From Atrina japonica (lineage: Eukaryota; Mollusca; Bivalvia; Pterioida; Pinnidae): a DNA stretch of 64,000 nucleotides. How positions within the stretch are numbered: position 1 is the stretch's first letter; each line of letters starts with the position of its first letter. Location: NCBI GenBank assembly GCA_030159075.1, contig BROG01000480.1, positions 186,001 to 250,000 on the forward strand. The letters are read 5' to 3'. The notes beneath the pieces are model-generated. The model made no database searches and had not been told where the DNA came from. It saw only the letters and a list, made by a program, of their open reading frames with translations. This document shows, piece by piece, positions 21,061 through 33,819 of this stretch. A program made the position numbers and the translations under genes.

Positions 21061-21519
21061 ATCGATTAATACAATTTCTAATATGTTGTTTAAACAAAAG
21101 AAATAGATATCTACCCATGTTAATTTTCAGTATACACGGCTAAGTAATACCCCTTTTAGAGAAATACTTTTGGCACGTTGCCAATATATGATTTAAAGAG
21201 AAAAATGTTTTGACCAATCAGTGGCCTTTATTTTTTTACCATAGCAACTGACACTTTCATAACATCCGCCAGGTATCATTTTTCATGAAAATCTGACAAT
21301 ATCAAAATTTTTACCAATCACAGTCTAAGGCAAACAACCTTTCTGTAACATCTACTATTGACTTCATCTTACCAATTTACCTAGATCTGCTATTTTTCAT
21401 TTAAAAGATATCATCGAAATACCCCTTTATACTCATTTTCAGTAAATTCTGACAAAATCAAAATTCTTGCAATTCACGAATACATCTATGATGTAGTCTA
21501 ACAGTGGATCATCCTCAGA
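21061..21519. other. Intergenic, second copy of the 20063 repeat
   Basis: Roughly 85 percent similar to 20063-20150 by eye, then AT-rich sequence without a gene. Confidence 0.5.
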
Positions 21520-22275
21520 GTAACTATGAAAACACGTTATCCCTCTGTATTTAGTGATTCAGATGTGGTAACCGAGCTGGATAGATTACATGACAAATAT
21601 GTACTAAGCCTCAAATAATATAATTTTTATTTTTAAGGAGCATTACTGTAATTCTTTATTAGAAGAACTAGGGTTTAATACGAATTCTGGTAATCATACA
21701 TACACACAAAGCCCACTTTCAAAGGACGAGACCCTTAAAAATCACGTGTCCGTATTACGTTATTTTGATGTACCTACAACCGATACTGATTTTGAGCTAC
21801 CATATTTAAATTGGATACCTAAACTTCACTAAACCCCATATAAGCCGAGGTACATAGCAGAATCTAGCAAATGTTCTACCAAACCTTTATTTTTACTCCT
21901 AACCAAGATACTGATACCCGTTAAGGAGAAATTTCAGCAATACTATACAGTTGCTTATTCCAGAAACGGTGTAAATCAGACTGCGATATAATTGTCTTGT
22001 TTAGCAAATACTCTTGTTTCACCAAGTAAAATGTCTAGTTGCGTGTTCGTTGGCGGTTGTTGAGACGTCTGTACCAGTTGTGAGGAGGATTTGTTCTTAG
22101 ATATTTCATTTGGATTTGACTGTGGACTCACGGTGTGTGTGACTGGTCGACAGGGGATGCTTACTCCTCCATGACACCTGATCCCACTTCTTGGTTTCCA
22201 AAGGTTCATTTTAATCAGATTTGTATCTGTATCCTGTTTATTTTAAAGATTTATACTTTGGTAGCTGAGATTTTT
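21520..22275 (+). mobile_element. PLE family A, internally deleted copy
   Basis: The N-terminal RT region (TDFELPYLNWIPKLH-like and YSRNGVNQ) joins directly to the 3' tail at about 21990, so the RT core is deleted. The + orientation end reads TTTATACTTTGGTAGCTGAG. Several stops. Confidence 0.7.
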
Positions 22276-22284
22276 TATATATGT

Positions 22285-22415
22285 AAAAGAACACTCGCTG
22301 CATTGGCATCAGTCCATTACAATGGTCAAACGCTGTTGTACTTTACCTAAAGCTGGTACCATTTCATTCTTTGTGGGATGTAAAACAAACGAACAATAAA
22401 GCAAGCATATACTGA
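22285..22415 (+). mobile_element. SINE type II, 3' fragment
   Basis: GCATTGGCATCAGTCCATTA, CTTTACCTAAAGCTGGTACC and GGGATGTAAAACAAACGAAC match the 3' half of the copies at 23400 and 29780. Confidence 0.6.
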
Positions 22416-22630
22416 ATTCCTGCTGTTCCTCACCATTTTTATGAGAGGGCGAATTCAAAATGAAAGCAAAATTTTAATTAATTGAATCACAGACATACTT
22501 GTCATTCATGCGACTATGGGTGAATTTAAGATGAAGTGGATATTTTTTCGTCGAAAAGACGTGAAAAATAATCATAGGTGAAAATTACCAGATATACATT
22601 AAAATAGTACATGTACTAAAGTATACAAAC

Positions 22631-25600
22631 CGAAGTGGAAAATACCAAAGACATCAGTACAGGACCAAACTATTGTATAACTATCATAATCCGTAGCAAG
22701 GATCCAGTATGGAGCAGAACGAGAAACTGAAAAAGAAATACAATTTTAAAACCGAAAATAAACAAAAAGATCGATGGTAATGAAAGCATAACTCGGTAAA
22801 GGCAAACAGTGAGTGTGGACCGGAAGGAGAAAAGATACAGAAAGACTAAACATTGATTCACAACCTATTTAAAAGCCGATCTTTCAACGCTCCCGTTTTC
22901 TGATATATGCGACATATCATTAGAAATAGGTTTTTAATTAGATTGTGCCAAATGTTAATACATGTACATGATATCGAGACGTTAAGGGTCCCAATGCGTC
23001 TTGTGGCAGTAAAACTACGGAAGCGTTTTCTTGCCAAGTGCTTACTTTCATATCAAAACTGTCCCAAAAGTTTTAGTTATAGTCATAAAACTTAATGCTT
23101 CCGTAGTTTACATCTCTAGGACACATACCGTGATATCTTGTTTAGTCAAAATAGAATCGGTTGAAAATCGGGTTGTTTCAGAGCTGAACGGCCTGTCCTG
23201 ATTCTTCTGGAGAAACAAATATGTCCCCTTTGACATAAAAACATACTTACATCCGCGGTATTTTACAACTAATTTCCCAGGAGTCGCTTCGTCTTTTGTT
23301 TTAATAGTACCTGTTCGTCTTGTAGTCCTCCCTGAGCTAAAAGACGAATAATGTTTCCAATAAGAAATAAGATACATTTTTACAAAACTAAAAAACCCGC
23401 TTGCGGTTGTCTAGTATTAGCAAGCGAAATGTCCGAAGGTTCGATTCAGGGACAGGGTCATACAAGACTATATGTTCCTTCGTCAAGCGCTCGGCATACG
23501 AAGTGAAAGTCACGTGTCTTTCGGATGAGACTGAAAACTGAGGTCACGTGTCGAGGAGGGCGTGGCACGTAAAATAACCCACAATGCATTGGCGTCAGTC
23601 CTTAGCACCGGTCAAAATGTATAGCACTTCACCTAAAGCCGGTGACATCTCAATATAAGTGAAAATTTATGACAGGATGTAAAATAACAATCAAACAAAC
23701 AAAATCAGAACTAAAAATACCAGACAATAAAATATATGAATATTGTATATTAAACCACAAAAGTTCGTAAGGTCAAATTTCCTATTCTGACAGTTTAATA
23801 CATTTCCAAACTACATATTTTAAAATCACAGATACCATTGTACTCTTCAGGACGATTGGACCGGGTTGCACAATAATTAAAGATATCTAATAATGAACCA
23901 ATAGACTAACCTTTTGTCAAAAAAAATTACATTGTGCAACTGGGTCCTGATGAAAATCCAGTGGTGGGATCCGGTGCCACGGAGGAGTAATCATCCCCCG
24001 TTGACCGGTCACACCACTCACGAGTCCATAGTCAAGTTCAAATGAAATTAGTGGGTAATATATCCTCGTCTTAATTGGTACAGATATGATGCTTCATCCT
24101 GAAAAAAAAACTCGATTAGTTGATTATGGTAGAAAGTTTTCCAATTTAAATAGGGGAGGCCACCGGGTATATTGTAACCGGCACTCTCCCCACCATTAAA
24201 ACCTCGCCGCCACCATAAAAATAAAAAATATGATTTGGCCTAAAGACATAAATATCAATAAAACAAACAATGTAAACTCATCACCCCCTGAAAACAATGG
24301 ATTCTCCTGGTGGACGGGATACTTACAATTTGTGTATTCCGGTATACACTACTGTAAGACTGTTATCAGAGTTTAACGTGTACTCATCCTGAACGCATTT
24401 CTGGTTTCTTTCCTGAAGAAATGGAAATTTTTGAATTTCGTACCAGACACCGACAATCTGTTAAAATAAATTATTGTATTATTAGAAAGTGGAAATAATA
24501 GTGTGAAACAATGTCTGTATTTTCTTTATTTTTGTGCTGAATAGAAAATAAGAGATTCTCTTTCTTTCAAATAGTTGTTTAGGTTTTCATCCATTCACAA
24601 AACACGTATAAATTATATAAGATAAGCATTGGCAAATGTCTTAAAGATTCTGTTTTACAGAAATTCGTATTTTTTTAACCTCTATTTGCTGAAAACAATT
24701 TTCCATTGCATTGTATTAATACAATTTGTAAATGTATTAAACTAAATAAAATTACATATGTGATTAAATGTGGTAAATATTGGACAATCACGAACTCTGG
24801 AAAGCATGAGGTGGGATCAGGTGCCATGGAGGAGTAAGCATCCCCTGTCGACCGGTCACACCCGCCGTGAGTCAACAGTCAAATTAAAATCAAATACGTG
24901 AGGAACGAAACCTCGTCATAATTGGTACAGACGTCTCAACAACCGCCATCGAACGGGCAACTCAAAATTTCACTTGATGAGACAGAGTAATCGCAAACAA
25001 GACTATTATACCGACCCTAAAATTTGCGGAACGTTGGCATCAAACGCGGTTCTTGATATCCACTACAAAAGAGACCATCGTCAAATCCAAACATCAAGAC
25101 CTAAATCAAAGGACTATGAGAAGTACTCACACGACATAATGGGGCTAATTCATGTACCACGTGATACCTGATAACGTTTCTATTAGTGGTGAAATGACGC
25201 TAGTATTAAAGCGGTGTAAATCAGATGTGGATACTTAAAAATTCTAAACAGCTTTTAGAAAATTTTAAGGCACACAATTTTTTCTCGAATTCACAGTATC
25301 AAAACTTATGACTTCTCTACTCTTTACACAACTATTCCACATAAAAAATTAAAAGAAAGACTTTTCAGCATCATAGACAACTAAAGGTGGTACCCGAAAA
25401 TTTAAATATCTAGCGATTGGCTATCAGGAGTCAAACACAACTCTGATTCACATACACATACACATAAATATACTGAAGTTGAAATAAAAACATGCTGGAA
25501 TTTCTAATAGACAATATATTTGTAATGTTCGGAGACGTGGTCTTTCAACAAACTGTCGGCATTCCTATGGGACCAATTGTGCTTCTTTATTGGCCGACCT

Positions 25601-28600
25601 GTTCCTTTATTCATACGAAGTAAACTTCATTCAGAGACTGCTGAATCAAAAGAAGAAAAAGTTAGCGGTGTCCTTTAATTTGACATTTAGATATAACGAC
25701 GACGTTTTGTCAATTAATAATGACAATTTTCATACATATGTCAATGCGATATATCCCAGCGAACTAGAAATTAAAGATACAATATAATCAAGCACACACG
25801 CTTCATACTTAGACATTTTACTCAATATAAACACAGGCGGGAAATATATGCAACTAAGCTATACGACAAACGCGACGATTTCGGCTTTCCCATCGTAAAT
25901 TTTCCACATAGAAGTAGTAATATCCCTCAGTCACCCGCATATGGAGTTTATATTTCACAAATGATCCGATATGCCAGGGCGTGTACAACATATAAAGATT
26001 TCATACACAGAGGTAAACTACTCAGTGACAAATTATTGACACAGGGATATCGAAAACCACGTTTAATGTAAACGTTCGCAAATTTTACGGTCGGTATAAT
26101 AGTCTTGTTTGCGACTACTCTGTTTCACTAAGTGAAATGTTGAGTTGCCTTTTCGTTGGCGGTTGTTGAGACGTCTGTACCAATTGTGACGAGGATACAC
26201 TCATTTCATTGGACTTGACTGTGGACTCACGGCGGGTGTGACCGGTCGACAGGGGATGCTTACTCCTCCATGGCACCTGATCCCACCTCTTGGTTTCCAG
26301 AGGTCCGTGTTTGTCCATTTTTACCGGATTTGTATCTATGTCCTGGACATTCTATTGATTTATACTTTGGTATCTGAAATTTTTTACATTGATATCCCGC
26401 GGTTACGTCATTTCAGCGGGAAGATTACGTAGTGTTACGTTTGTATTACCAATGGAGGGTTCAGTACCACACAAACGTTATCGGTTATCACGTTGTACAT
26501 GAATTAGTCCAATTAGTCGTAATATTATAATAAGTTGGTCATCAGTACTCACGTTAGGCGAAATGTCTGCCCAATTTTAAGCTACTTTTTTGTAAAACCT
26601 AATTTTACTAAAATCAAAAGTAATTAAAAATTGTTGTAAAAATTCTACCTATAGACTGCTCACGTGCACGTGTGATATAAATGGTAAAAAAATGTGAAAA
26701 AAATGTGATGTTTTCATTTTTGTTCTTATATGAAATAAAATTGGGTGATTGTCGCAGGTTTTTTGCTAATTTGGAAACTCTGGTTACATAATGTGATTTT
26801 TTTACTTAATAATTATGATCGCAAGAGAAACAATTCTACTGTTCCTTTTTTATTTGTTTGTAACTTGAACAACTTGTACTTGATGAACAATAACAAATAA
26901 GAGCTGTAGAGAGGCATACACAATCTTATATTCCTATATATTATGTGAAAATGAAGTGAGATCCAGTGTGGTATTCCTATAGAAATAGTGAGGTTAAGTA
27001 AATCAACTGCAAGTGAAAAAGTGCCAAACCTTGGCTTCTAAAGCAATTTTCACAAAATCTATGTGAATTTCAGAATTTGTATGGCTGTGTACACCTCTTA
27101 TTTTTGTTATTGTATATCCATATAAGTAAAAAAGGAAAAGTATTATTTAAAAAAACCGCAACTAAATTTAATCCGGTTTGTTGCGTAATTATTACTATGA
27201 ATTTCACTTTTCCGTGTTTCATTTTTTAAATTTACTTTTGTTGAATTGTCTTTTATATGATATGGTAGAAAAATGCATTAGAAATATTAAGAAAGCACTG
27301 CATATGTGGGCAAATTGAATCCACTTATCACTTTCTTCTTAAATTTAGATATATACTCAAGACAGAGATCTTTCATATTCAACACTACCGGTGAATTTAA
27401 CGATCAATACAAATCTATTGCTATTCGCTAAAAGAGATCTGTCCCGGGTAATAAATGAAAACATATTTACTTGCGTACAAAACTTTATTATACGTACCAA
27501 ACGATTTATCTATAAATATTCGTATCTTTATATAGCACATAATATTCTCTTTTTCTTGTTCACTTCTTATCTCACTTTATTTCTTTTTTTTTTTTTTTTG
27601 TAAAAATGATTTTTTTTTTCTCTTCACAATTTTCTGATGTAATAATTATAAGAAACGATTTCTGTTGTGAAATTTATAGAAATATGTGTATGTTATTGTA
27701 ATGACCGATCTAAATTTTTGCAAGATCAAATACCACGGGGAGATTAATTTATATTAGAATTTTTCTTGTTTTCAAATCCCCCTTCATTTGTATTTACACA
27801 TTTCAAATTAGTTGTTGTACTTTCAGAAATAAAATACAGTTTAAACCAAAAGCGTTGAATTTTCCTGTTATATAGGCATTTCATTTTTTAAATTTATTTC
27901 TGTTAAAAAATTATTTACATGATATAAAGAATATGAAACTTTAACATTGTTGCATCCACTTTAATTCAAAATTATGAAATTATTCTACTGTTTGGAAAAA
28001 ATTAAGAAAGAAAATGCTACTGTACGGTGTTTTAATTTTTTCAGGTTCTGTTAAAAATATAGTTCGTAAAAATATTATTTTACATCACTTGATTCAACAA
28101 TTAACAATATTGCATGCATTTTTATCCAAACTTGGGATAAATAAGAAAGACATTTTTACTGTTTAGTGTTTAGGTATAGGAAAATTTACCTAATTACCGA
28201 TTTACAAAATTTGTCCTTGAATTGAAAGCTTCTGAGGTTTTCACTTTTTTTTACAACGTACGTTTTTCTTATTTTTCAATATCTTTCAAAACTAATTGTT
28301 CAAAATAATAAAAGTTTGTTGCTATTATTTCCCGTTATTCTGACATCATGTAACAACTTTGTGTGTGCAGTATGGTGTACTACAGTAAAGATGCGGACAA
28401 CACACTGAAAAGTGCGGGAGTCGCTTAGGACCTTAACAAAGAACCATTCGGTCAGGCCGCTTAGAACAACATTAATCTGGATTCAGTATTACAAGAATCC
28501 CATGCTCGAACATTAAAGTGTATTATGTTACAGTAGCTTTTTCTTCTTTTGATTCAGTCGTTTCTGAATGAAGTCTGCTTCATAATCGAAATAATTTTTG

Positions 28601-28760
28601 GTCAACGCAGCTAATGCCCCTTCAATAGATATTCACTAACCTGGCTGATATCAAAGTCCAGTTGTGTCTGGGCTGCTGGACATCTCCCAAATTTCATAAG
28701 CTGTGCCCAAGATACAGTGATCAAATTGATGACTAAACAAGTGAAGAGATGAAACTTCAT
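22631..28760 (-). CDS. Apolipoprotein-D-type lipocalin, gene C (exons 1-4; last exon not found)
   Basis: Minus-strand exons: 28641-28760, 24327-24457, 23251-23336 and 22631-22726, with phases 0, 2, 1, 1 as in genes A and B. Exon 1 starts MKFHLFTCLVINLITVSWA, a signal peptide probably cut before QLMKFGRCP. Exon 2 has the lipocalin GxW motif in VGVWYEIQKFPF and NQKCV; exon 3 encodes a basic TGTIKTKDEATPGKL strand region; exon 4 carries the second conserved region in WILATDYDSYTIVWSC. Three of the four expected disulfide cysteines are present. The 134-bp last exon of genes A and B has no visible counterpart down to 14 kb, so the gene may be truncated or the exon too diverged. Donor of exon 1 is GTTAGT, exon 4 GTTTGT. 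Expected product: secreted carrier of small hydrophobic ligands. Confidence 0.75.
23009..23111. mobile_element. 103-bp MITE-like element in gene C intron 3
   Basis: GTAAAACTACGGAAGC (23009) and GCTTCCGTAGTTTAC (23097) are near-perfect inverted ends. The body is AT-rich and non-coding. Confidence 0.7.
23397..23700 (+). mobile_element. tRNA-derived SINE, type II
   Basis: tRNA-like head with box B-like GGTTCGATTC, then GTGTCTTTCGGATGAGAC, AAAGCCGGTGACATCTCAAT and a tail ACAATCAAACAAACAAAA. It lies in intron 2 of lipocalin C, antisense to the gene. Confidence 0.75.
24150..24230 (+). mobile_element. SINE type III fragment
   Basis: AGGCCACCGGGTATATTGTA, ACCGGCACTCTCCCCACCAT match the 3' half of the copy at 62310. 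Confidence 0.4.
24780..25065 (-). mobile_element. PLE family A, 3' tail
   Basis: Conserved tail block in minus orientation plus a short piece of the RT C-terminal region. It lies in intron 1 of lipocalin C. Confidence 0.7.
25195..26390 (+). mobile_element. PLE family A, RT core and complete 3' tail
   Basis: The longest family A copy. RT motifs in order: NQMWILKNSKQLL-like start, DFSTLYTTIPHKKLKE near 25310, a GIPMG segment at 25560, ADLFLYSYEV at 25593, FRYNDDVLSINND at about 25689 with both catalytic Asp kept, and the C-terminal region with SQSPAYGVYIS-like and YARACTTYKDF-like sequence. The conserved tail ends at TTTATACTTTGGTATCTGAA. Frameshifts interrupt the RT. It lies in intron 1 of lipocalin C in opposite orientation. 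Confidence 0.8.
26391..28640. other. Lipocalin C intron 1, no further gene
   Basis: Very AT-rich unique-looking sequence with T-runs at 27580-27620. No coding frame or recognised repeat. Confidence 0.5.
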
Positions 28761-28842
28761 CTTTGCTGTCGTTTTTCAATCACCACTGGTTCTCCGATCA
28801 CCCAATTGTTGTACTTTTGAGCAGTGTCTATTTTACACACTA

Positions 28843-28852
28843 TATTTATATA
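28843..28852 (-). promoter_or_regulatory. TATA box of lipocalin C
   Basis: Minus-strand TATATAAATA lies 83 bp upstream of the gene C start codon. The stretch between, with TTGAGCAG on the + strand, is conserved in front of gene B. Confidence 0.6.
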
Positions 28853-28869
28853 TTTTTTATTCATAATCA

Positions 28870-29770
28870 TGATCTTCATCGCAATAATCAATAGCGCCTT
28901 CCAGGTGTATATGTATCTCGCTATTGGTACGGTTTTTATATCAGTAATTTATGATCATTTTTTAAAAAGCGTTAACAATTTTGTTCACTGTAAATGATAT
29001 CTATTTTGCTTCTATGGGGGTTTATAATCAGAATAAAGTGAGGTGCATGGCTGTTTATTCAAATAAATACTATATACCTGCAAATTTTTTATTCCCGTTT
29101 AATTTTCCTAATTGCGTTCTCAGATGGGAGGGGCCAATCTAAAGGGGAATTAGCTGTGCTTTTTTTTTAATTGTTTTTTTTCCTTTTTACTACTTAGATT
29201 GGCATACAACAACAAAAAACAAGTGTCAAGCCCGGGTTTTTCAAGTAATTTTCACAAAATATTTATGAATTTAAGAATTTTTGTGCTTGTGAATATATCT
29301 TTTTTTTTATTGTATATCAATATCTAAGTAGTAAAAAGGGTTTCATTTTTTTAAAAGGCTAATGCCCTTTAAATCAGCAAGACACACTCAACAACTGTCA
29401 TCCTTATTAAGTTAACATCCATCTCAAAATGGCTGATCGCCTAATAACTGCAATTTTCATTTTATCAGTTTTCAAAGGATATAATGGATATAGTGATTCC
29501 TACAAACATCGGACCATAAAAGTCAACTCTGAAATGTGATACGAGATTTGCCGCTGTTAGATTGTAAATTTAAAAATTGGTGATCTTTGATTTGTTTATA
29601 TTCATCAATTCGTTCTAAAGCAATAGTTCGTAGGCATATGTTACATTAAATTTGGTGGGTTTTTTTGTGTGTTGTTTTTTTTTTTTTTTGTTTTTTTTGG
29701 GGTTTTTTTTTTTTTGCAAAATGATAAAGATATTAAATTTATCAAAAAGTTTTATGAATTGTACCGACAA
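28870..29770. other. Intergenic, no gene seen
   Basis: AT-rich with T-rich tracts at 29660-29715. No recognised gene. Confidence 0.4.
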
Positions 29771-29775
29771 AGATA

Positions 29776-30060
29776 ATGTTTGCGGTGATCTAGTGATTGA
29801 TCGTTCGACTCGCCAGCGGAAGATCCTTGGATCGATTCCCGGACCGGGTCATGCCAAAGACTTTAAATATGGTGCTGACTATTCCTTCGCCAAACGCTTC
29901 ACATACGTAGCCTCGAGTCTTTTCGATGAGTCTTTCGAATGGCGTGGCATGTAAAAGAATCCTCACTGAATTGGCATCAGTGCACAGCACGGGTCAAAAT
30001 GGTGATATCTCAATATAAATGAAATGTCCTTGACGGGATGTAAGCTGTCAACAAACAGAC
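29776..30060 (+). mobile_element. tRNA-derived SINE, type II
   Basis: Head with GTGATCTAGTGATTG-type box A and GGATCGATTCCCGG box B region, then TTGGCATCAGTGCACAGCAC, GTGATATCTCAATATAAATG and a short CAACAAACAGA tail. Confidence 0.7.
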
Positions 30061-30310
30061 GAAGGAAATCATTACTGTAACATTACATGAACGATGCAGG
30101 TATCCGTTAATGTCGATCTCGAAGAGCCAAACTTCAGTCCCTAGCCTCTGTTTGAAATGTGTTTGTTAGGAAAAAATATTTTTCGTTGTTTTGAAATTAA
30201 CAATAAAGAAACAAAGAGTTTTATTTAGTTATCAACGCGAACTGTGGAATTTCGATAGTTAAAAGGAAGGAAATATGGAACTAAATATTTTCTTAGACAT
30301 GATTTAAACC

Positions 30311-30797
30311 ATATGGAGAAATTTGGTACCATATTCCTGATTAACATATCCGCCATATTGGACACAGTATAGAAACCATAAACTGTATAGCTTTGTATTA
30401 AGTGCGAATTTCTGCTCAACTTTTCAGCGGATATATATCTATAACTCATAAAACTCAGGATCGGGAACGGTTAACTGTTATATGAATAACCGGAACTATT
30501 AACACAAGCCTCTCAACTACTGTATACCAAAAAGTTCATTTTTGACTTAAAAATCCCTTTCACGCAGTTACTCGGCTCGATTGACGGGTTGAGGTACTTA
30601 AGGGGAAAATTAGACATATTCATATGCATTCCGATTACATTTCTAGTTTATATATCTTACCGGAATATTTTACTTTTAACATAAAAATTGTTAGGAAAAC
30701 AATGAATCCCAAAGTACCTTATGTACACTTGAGTCATGTGGTTAATATAGTAATGAATATGCATAATTATCTAAAATGGTACCATATTTCTCCATAT
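30311..30797. mobile_element. Possible non-autonomous DNA element with 21-bp inverted ends
   Basis: ATATGGAGAAATTTGGTACC(A) at 30311-30331 is inverted at 30777-30797 with one mismatch. About 445 bp of non-coding AT-rich sequence separates the arms. Confidence 0.4.
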
Positions 30798-30879
30798 GCA
30801 TTGGATACATTTGTACTGTGTACTGTTGTTTTACAAGTGAAATCTATAATGTTTGTCGTCCTAACCTCATGAGCGTGTT

Positions 30880-31165
30880 TTAATTATGTTGATTATGCCC
30901 CTTTATTGGCTGACCTGTTCCTTTATTTCTAAGAAGCAGAGTGCATTCAGAAGATTCTGAATCAAAACAATAAAAAGAAAGCGGTGGTCTTTAATTTGAC
31001 TGTTGATTCAGCGGGTGTGACCGGTCAACAGGGGATACTTTCTCTTCCACGGCACCGGATCCCACCTCTGGAATTCCAGAGGTCCGTGTTTGTCCAATAT
31101 TCACCAGATTTGTATATGTATTCTGGACATCCTGAAGATTTATACTTCGGTATCTGAGACTTTTA
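30880..31165 (+). mobile_element. PLE family A, short copy
   Basis: The RT piece PLLADLFLYF joins the 3' tail at about 31010, giving a deleted copy; the tail ends TTTATACTTCGGTATCTGAG. Confidence 0.65.
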
Positions 31166-32199
31166 TAATACCACTGTACTAGTCCTGAAGGACTCTTACC
31201 ATTTGCAGGAACAACCCAGTGAGATCTAGTTCGTTGCACCAAAGGTAAGGTGTCGACCGTGGACACACTGGCACCTGCTCTGAGTTGGGTTTCGTCCCAT
31301 GTTTCAACAGTAGTATCGTTACAGAAAACGCCAAAAACTTTATTTACGACTTTGATTTTCTAAAGAAACAATTTTTGCAAAAGATTGCTCTAATACTGGA
31401 AAAATAATGAAAATTCAGAATAAAAAAGATTTTTTTTTATAATGAAAATATTTTGCAACTTGTCAGCCCCGTTTATGTCCGACTTCCGGAACAGTGACAA
31501 AATTTGGCTAGTACTATGGTGCTCTGTACCAATGGTACGCGCCCTAGGAGATCAATGTGATATTTTGAAATAGATTTTAGCTATATTAATGTTGACATTT
31601 GTGTACTAACAAAATTATGGTAAAATTTTCAATTACAGTGTTGTGAGTTAGAAAAAAAAAGGTGACGGACACATACAGGTGTACAAAGGTAAAGTGGCAC
31701 ATCCAGGTTCAATCAGAAACACAGACAATGCGGTCTACTTTCCAAAAAAGGTTGTACAGGTAAATCATATTTCCTTCCACGGACTCCATACATTACAAAA
31801 TCTCTACTACTTTTGTGACGACAATTAGCTTGTCACCCCTGTTATGACTTGATTTAGTCTAGTTGTGTTTGTAAACATGTGTCAATTAACCTTGGTAGAC
31901 CGGTACGTGTTTCTCTATCTATACCGTATCTATACATATACTTTAGATATATATATATCGTATATATATCGCTGATATTAGCCATAAATCATTAAATAAT
32001 CACAAGTGATCCATTAGTAAATTCGTATCTATAATTGCATTACTTTATAAAGTCATCTCTACAGACCACAATGGACTGATCTTAAACAATAGAGAATACC
32101 ATACCATTCGGATATTCCGGGGTGAAAGGGTTAAGTCAACGGTCAGACATTTCTAATGGTGTCAGACTTATTGTTCAAGTGCAAAAAAGTGAAATGAAT
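31166..32199. other. Intergenic, no gene seen
   Basis: Contains a short (TA)-rich patch at 31940-31970. No gene recognised. Confidence 0.4.
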
Positions 32200-32615
32200 A
32201 TCGAAATCTCAGATACAGAAGAAAAAATCTTCTGGATATCAGAGATATATATACAAATCTGGTGAACATTCAACAAAATGGATCTGAAGTGAGATAAGGT
32301 GTCATGGAGGAGCAAGCACTTCTTCTTGACCTGTCACACCCGCCCCGAGCCCACAGTCCAATTCATATGAAATAAGTGAGGAACAATTCCTTTGTGTCAT
32401 TAACATGTCAGTGAGTAGTTTGCCTCTGTATATGAAATGTTCATATGTTGAACATGCCTTGGCATATTGGATCATTTGTGAGATATAATCATCATATGCA
32501 GGTGATTGTGGGATAGTGCTACTTCAATGTGGAACATTAACAATGGGAAATTCAAAATTGTCGGGTTTGTCGTATAACCTTGTTGTTAATTTCCTGCCTG
32601 TGTCTATAGTCAGTA
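32200..32615 (-). mobile_element. PLE family A, 3' tail plus RT C-terminal end
   Basis: A degraded conserved tail (GGTGTCATGGAGGAGCAAGC), then GTCAGTGAGTAGTTTGCCTC and the conserved C-terminal coding segment, all in minus orientation. Confidence 0.65.
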
Positions 32616-32819
32616 AATGATAAATGAATGAATAAATAGATAAGATGAATAAATAAAATAGAAATGAAAATAAAATACATAGACAAATAAGAATGTTAGA
32701 TACGTGAATACAAATGGTCTCTGTATATTTAGTTCCATGTTTTGTCCACTGTTCAGCAGATTTGATATTTTTTTTAAACATTATATCATATATGTCTCTG
32801 ATTATTTCTATACCAGTTA

Positions 32820-33815
32820 TATCTACTTAAACCTTAAAATTCTTTCTTTTTTTAACTGAATATACCCAAAACGTACTAATTCAAAAACTTAAAGGAACTA
32901 TGAAAACACGTAATCCTCTGTATTTAGTGATCCAGAAATGGTAACCGAGCTGGATACATTATATGACCAATCTGTACTGGCCCCAGCAGTCAAAGCCTCA
33001 AATAATATAGTTTTATATGCAAGACACATCATAATAATTGTTTATTACACGAACTATGGTTTAATACGAATTCTAGTAATCCTACATACATAGATAGTCC
33101 ACTTTAAAAGGACGACACTCTTCAAAATCATGTGTTCGTATTACGCTCTTTTGATATACCTACAACCGATACTGATATTGAGCTACCATATTTATATTAG
33201 ATACCTAAACTTCATAAAGCCCCACATAAACAGAAATGCATAGCAGGGTCCAGCAAATGTTCTACCAAACCTTTATCTTTACTCCATACCAAGATACTAA
33301 CAGCCGTTAAGGAGAAACTTCAGCAGTACTGTACAGTTGTTTATTTTAGAAGCGGTGTAAATTAGATGTGGATACTAAAATATTCTTATTCTTATATTAG
33401 AAAATTTAAGGCACACACCTTCTCCCAAATTCACAGTATCAAAACATACGACTTCTCTACTCTTTACACAACAATTCCACATGTAAAATTAAAAGATAAA
33501 TTTTTTACCACCATAGACAACTGGTTTTTTTTCACTAAAGGTGGTAACCGATAATTTAAATACCTAGTGATTGGTTATCATGATACTTATTAAGTCCAAC
33601 ACCACTCTGATTCTACACAAAAAAAGCACGAAAGTTTCTATACATATGAACATTTCATATACAGAGGCAAACTACTCACTGACAAATAATTTTTGACATA
33701 GGGATATCGAAAACCGCGTTTGATGTCAACGTTCCGCAAATTTTACGGTCGGTATAATAGTCTTGTTTGCGATTACTCTGTTTCTATTGTTGAGTTGCCT
33801 GTTCATTGGCGGTTG
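32820..33815 (+). mobile_element. PLE family A, RT N-terminal half, internally deleted
   Basis: Contains TDIELPYLY-like, KTYDFSTLYTTIPH (33445-33480) and the CGGTATAATAGTCTTGTTTG tail start. The RT core between about 33620 and 33660 is lost. Its right end runs into the palindromic array at 33820. Confidence 0.7.
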
Positions 33816-33819
33816 TTGA

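Noticed and set aside
26530..26560. Minus-strand CTGATGA near 26540
   Set aside because: No GAAA and no stem II follow.
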